A stretch of 7,525 bases of DNA, from assembly GCA_041657845.1 (NCBI GenBank), contig JBBABD010000037.1, positions 1-7,525 on the forward strand. Direction: 5' to 3'. The notes under the pieces were generated by a model. It was not told where the DNA came from, ran no database searches, and worked only from the letters and a program-made list of their open reading frames with translations. Source of the stretch: Parcubacteria group bacterium (GTDB lineage Bacteria; Patescibacteriota; Minisyncoccia; Moranbacterales; JAKLHP01). Both the position numbers and the translations under genes were made by a program. This document shows positions 6,122-7,525 of the stretch, one piece after another (positions within the stretch are counted from its first letter, which is position 1; each line of letters starts with the position of its first letter).

Positions 6122-7405
6122 ATGGACTTATTACTTTCTTCTTTCAAGGATATCGCAGGCTCGCTCGGAACTATGGGCATAGTTTTCTCTTATACTTGGT
6201 ATTTTATTTTACCGCCGCTTTTCTATGCTGTTTTCAGGCCTTTATGGATAGAACAAGTTCGAGATCGAGAATATATGTCTTCTCTTAAGAAAATTTTACT
6301 TGAATTAATTCCTCCTCAAAATCTCGAAAAGAGTCCTAAAATAATGGAGTCTTTTTTCAATGTGATTCATGGCGTACTTACAACTATTCCAAAGGGTGAT
6401 TATTATATGAAGGGCAAGGTGATTGAACGTTTTAGCCTGGAATTAGTCGGGGATAGCGGTGAAATACATTTCTATATACAATGTCCTGATTTTGACCGAG
6501 GAATGGTGGAAGCCGCTCTTTATGCCCAGTATCCTGATATTCAGATTGTAGAGGCGGATGATTATGTAAAAAGAGTGCCGCTTATTCTTCCTAACAAAAA
6601 ATGGGAAGTTTGGGGAGCGGATGCAAAATTAGCTGGCCCCGAACCGATGCCGATCAAAACTTACGATAGATTTCAGGAAGATGTTACTGGAAAAATGATC
6701 GACCCGCTTTCTTCTGTCCTTGAGGTTCTTTCTCAGCTTGGTCCTAACCAAAAAGTTTGGTGGCAGGTTTTAATTACGCCTGAAAAAGAAGGATGGGAAC
6801 ATGACGAGGGAACAAAAATGATTAATGAACTTACAAAAAGAGACAGCAAGCCTGGCGGAGTTTTAGAAAGATTGTGGACTGACATTACCGATGTTTTTGG
6901 CAATCTTTCAAAGGCTATATCAGGACCGGTTGAGTTTAAGTCGGCAGAAGAAGAAAAAGAAGAAACCCCCCTTGAATTTCGCTTAACGCCGGGGGAAAAA
7001 GAAAAACTCAAGGCCCTCGAGGAAAACATGACCAAAAATATTTTCTTAACGAAGATGAGATTTGTTTATGTCGGCAAAAGAGAAAACTATGATAAGCCGG
7101 GAGTAGTAGGGGGATTTTGGGGATCAATGAAACAATTTTCTGATCAATATTCGAACGGAATAGCTATTCATGACGACACAAAAACCTATGCCTGGTATTT
7201 TATGATAAAGTCAAGGCTTCGTTACAGGCAAAGGAAATTAATCAAACGATACATTGACCGCGATCCAACCGGTAATAATTGTTATTTAAGCACTTCAGAA
7301 CTTGCTACGATATTTCATATGCCCGATATGTCTGTGATGACCCCATCGCTTCGCAGAGTAGAAGCTAAGCTTGGAGGTGCGCCGGCTAATTTACCAGTAA
7401 AGTAA
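6122..7405 (+). CDS. Membrane-anchored protein resembling the N-terminal half of VirD4/TraG/HerA-like ATPases
   Basis: I cannot name this 427-residue protein with certainty. One hydrophobic segment (about 18-39, SYTWYFILPPLFYAVF) is followed by a soluble domain that is probably cytoplasmic. EIHFYIQCPDFDRGMVEAAL and the following YAQYPDIQIVEADDY (114-147) resemble the region ahead of the ATPase domain in type IV secretion or conjugation-like ATPases of Patescibacteria, as do DPLSSVLEVLSQLG (194-207) and the C-terminal LSTSELATIFHMP (389-401) with GGAPANLPV (418-426). In those proteins a P-loop ATPase typically follows such a segment. Here the protein ends, and no Walker A or B motif is present. 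It may be a stand-alone envelope partner of a separately encoded ATPase, or a truncated relative. An acidic linker (about 274-282) divides two lobes. The ATG is the only good start after an in-frame TAA at 6104, and no Shine-Dalgarno sequence is seen. It lies 64 bases after the sigma-4/HARE gene with no clear terminator between, so cotranscription is possible. Confidence 0.8.
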   Translation: MDLLLSSFKDIAGSLGTMGIVFSYTWYFILPPLFYAVFRPLWIEQVRDREYMSSLKKILLELIPPQNLEKSPKIMESFFNVIHGVLTTIPKGDYYMKGKVIERFSLELVGDSGEIHFYIQCPDFDRGMVEAALYAQYPDIQIVEADDYVKRVPLILPNKKWEVWGADAKLAGPEPMPIKTYDRFQEDVTGKMIDPLSSVLEVLSQLGPNQKVWWQVLITPEKEGWEHDEGTKMINELTKRDSKPGGVLERLWTDITDVFGNLSKAISGPVEFKSAEEEKEETPLEFRLTPGEKEKLKALEENMTKNIFLTKMRFVYVGKRENYDKPGVVGGFWGSMKQFSDQYSNGIAIHDDTKTYAWYFMIKSRLRYRQRKLIKRYIDRDPTGNNCYLSTSELATIFHMPDMSVMTPSLRRVEAKLGGAPANLPVK

Positions 7406-7406
7406 A

Positions 7407-7506
7407 TCACTAAACATTCACTAAACTTATCACGAAAAATCCCTAAATTTGAGATTGTTTCGTGAGATAAAAATATGAAATATTTTTATCGGGTTCGTGA
7501 ATATTC
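7407..7506. repeat. Cluster of TTYGTGA/TTTAGTGA repeats and hairpins
   Basis: TCACTAAAC occurs twice 11 bases apart (7407-7415 and 7418-7426) and is followed by TCACGAA (7430-7436). TTCGTGA, its reverse complement, appears at 7459-7465 and 7494-7500. The arms 7428-7437 and 7458-7469 pair with a two-base bulge. A perfect 11-bp hairpin (7466-7476 with 7480-7490, loop GAA) overlaps the end of that stem. No T-tract follows, so this is not a clear terminator for the preceding gene. It may be a degenerate repeat element or a structured RNA 3' end. The rest of the window up to 7525 holds no gene I can support. Confidence 0.55.
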
Positions 7507-7525
7507 GAGATGCTATGCCAGATGA

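Noticed and set aside
97..7405. Alternative code with TGA as glycine (as in Gracilibacteria or SR1)
   Set aside because: No gene ends in TGA, but all five read full length in the standard code with expected family lengths, so recoding is not needed. Five genes are too few to read anything into the absence of TGA stops.
7475..7525. Small open frame of 16 codons from ATG at 7475 to TGA at 7523
   Set aside because: Too short, starts inside a hairpin, lacks a ribosome site and resembles no known peptide.
1..7525. CRISPR array, tRNA or rRNA genes, insertion sequences
   Set aside because: No regular spacer-repeat pattern, tRNA cloverleaf, rRNA-like stretch or transposase was seen on either strand.

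Overview
The window looks like an AT-rich chromosomal segment from a Patescibacteria / Candidate Phyla Radiation bacterium, most likely Parcubacteria-like. This rests on three recalled resemblances: the flavour of the TyrRS and PheRS proteins, a protein joining a sigma region 4-like module to HARE-type winged helices, and a protein resembling the front half of the conjugation-type ATPases common in these genomes. Five protein genes lie on the plus strand and none is convincing on the minus strand. The genes use the standard code (stops are only TAA and TAG), and none has a convincing Shine-Dalgarno sequence at a normal distance.

Layout. Positions 1-96 hold a strong stem-loop whose T-tract lies on the minus strand, then a plausible promoter placed so close to tyrS that its mRNA may be leaderless. 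Positions 97-4844 are an aminoacyl-tRNA synthetase cluster. tyrS is followed with zero spacing and in the same frame (TAA then ATG) by pheS. A 116-base spacer with no cytosine, rich in inverted repeats, precedes pheT. A rho-independent terminator (4866-4895) closes the cluster. A second transcription unit then starts from a promoter with a perfect TTGACA -35 box. It encodes a 351-residue DNA-binding protein with a sigma-4-like HTH and about three winged-helix modules. After a 64-base gap comes a 427-residue membrane-anchored protein that resembles the non-ATPase N-terminal half of VirD4/TraG/HerA-type proteins and stops where the ATPase domain would be expected. The last 120 bases carry no supported gene but contain short tandem and inverted repeats.

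How the genes work together. tyrS, pheS and pheT supply charging of tRNA-Tyr and tRNA-Phe; PheS and PheT form one heterotetrameric enzyme. The next two genes are less understood. The sigma-4/HARE protein is probably a transcription regulator or RNA-polymerase-associated factor rather than a complete sigma factor. The membrane protein is probably an envelope component of a secretion, pilus or DNA-translocation machine. These two are the parts most worth following up.
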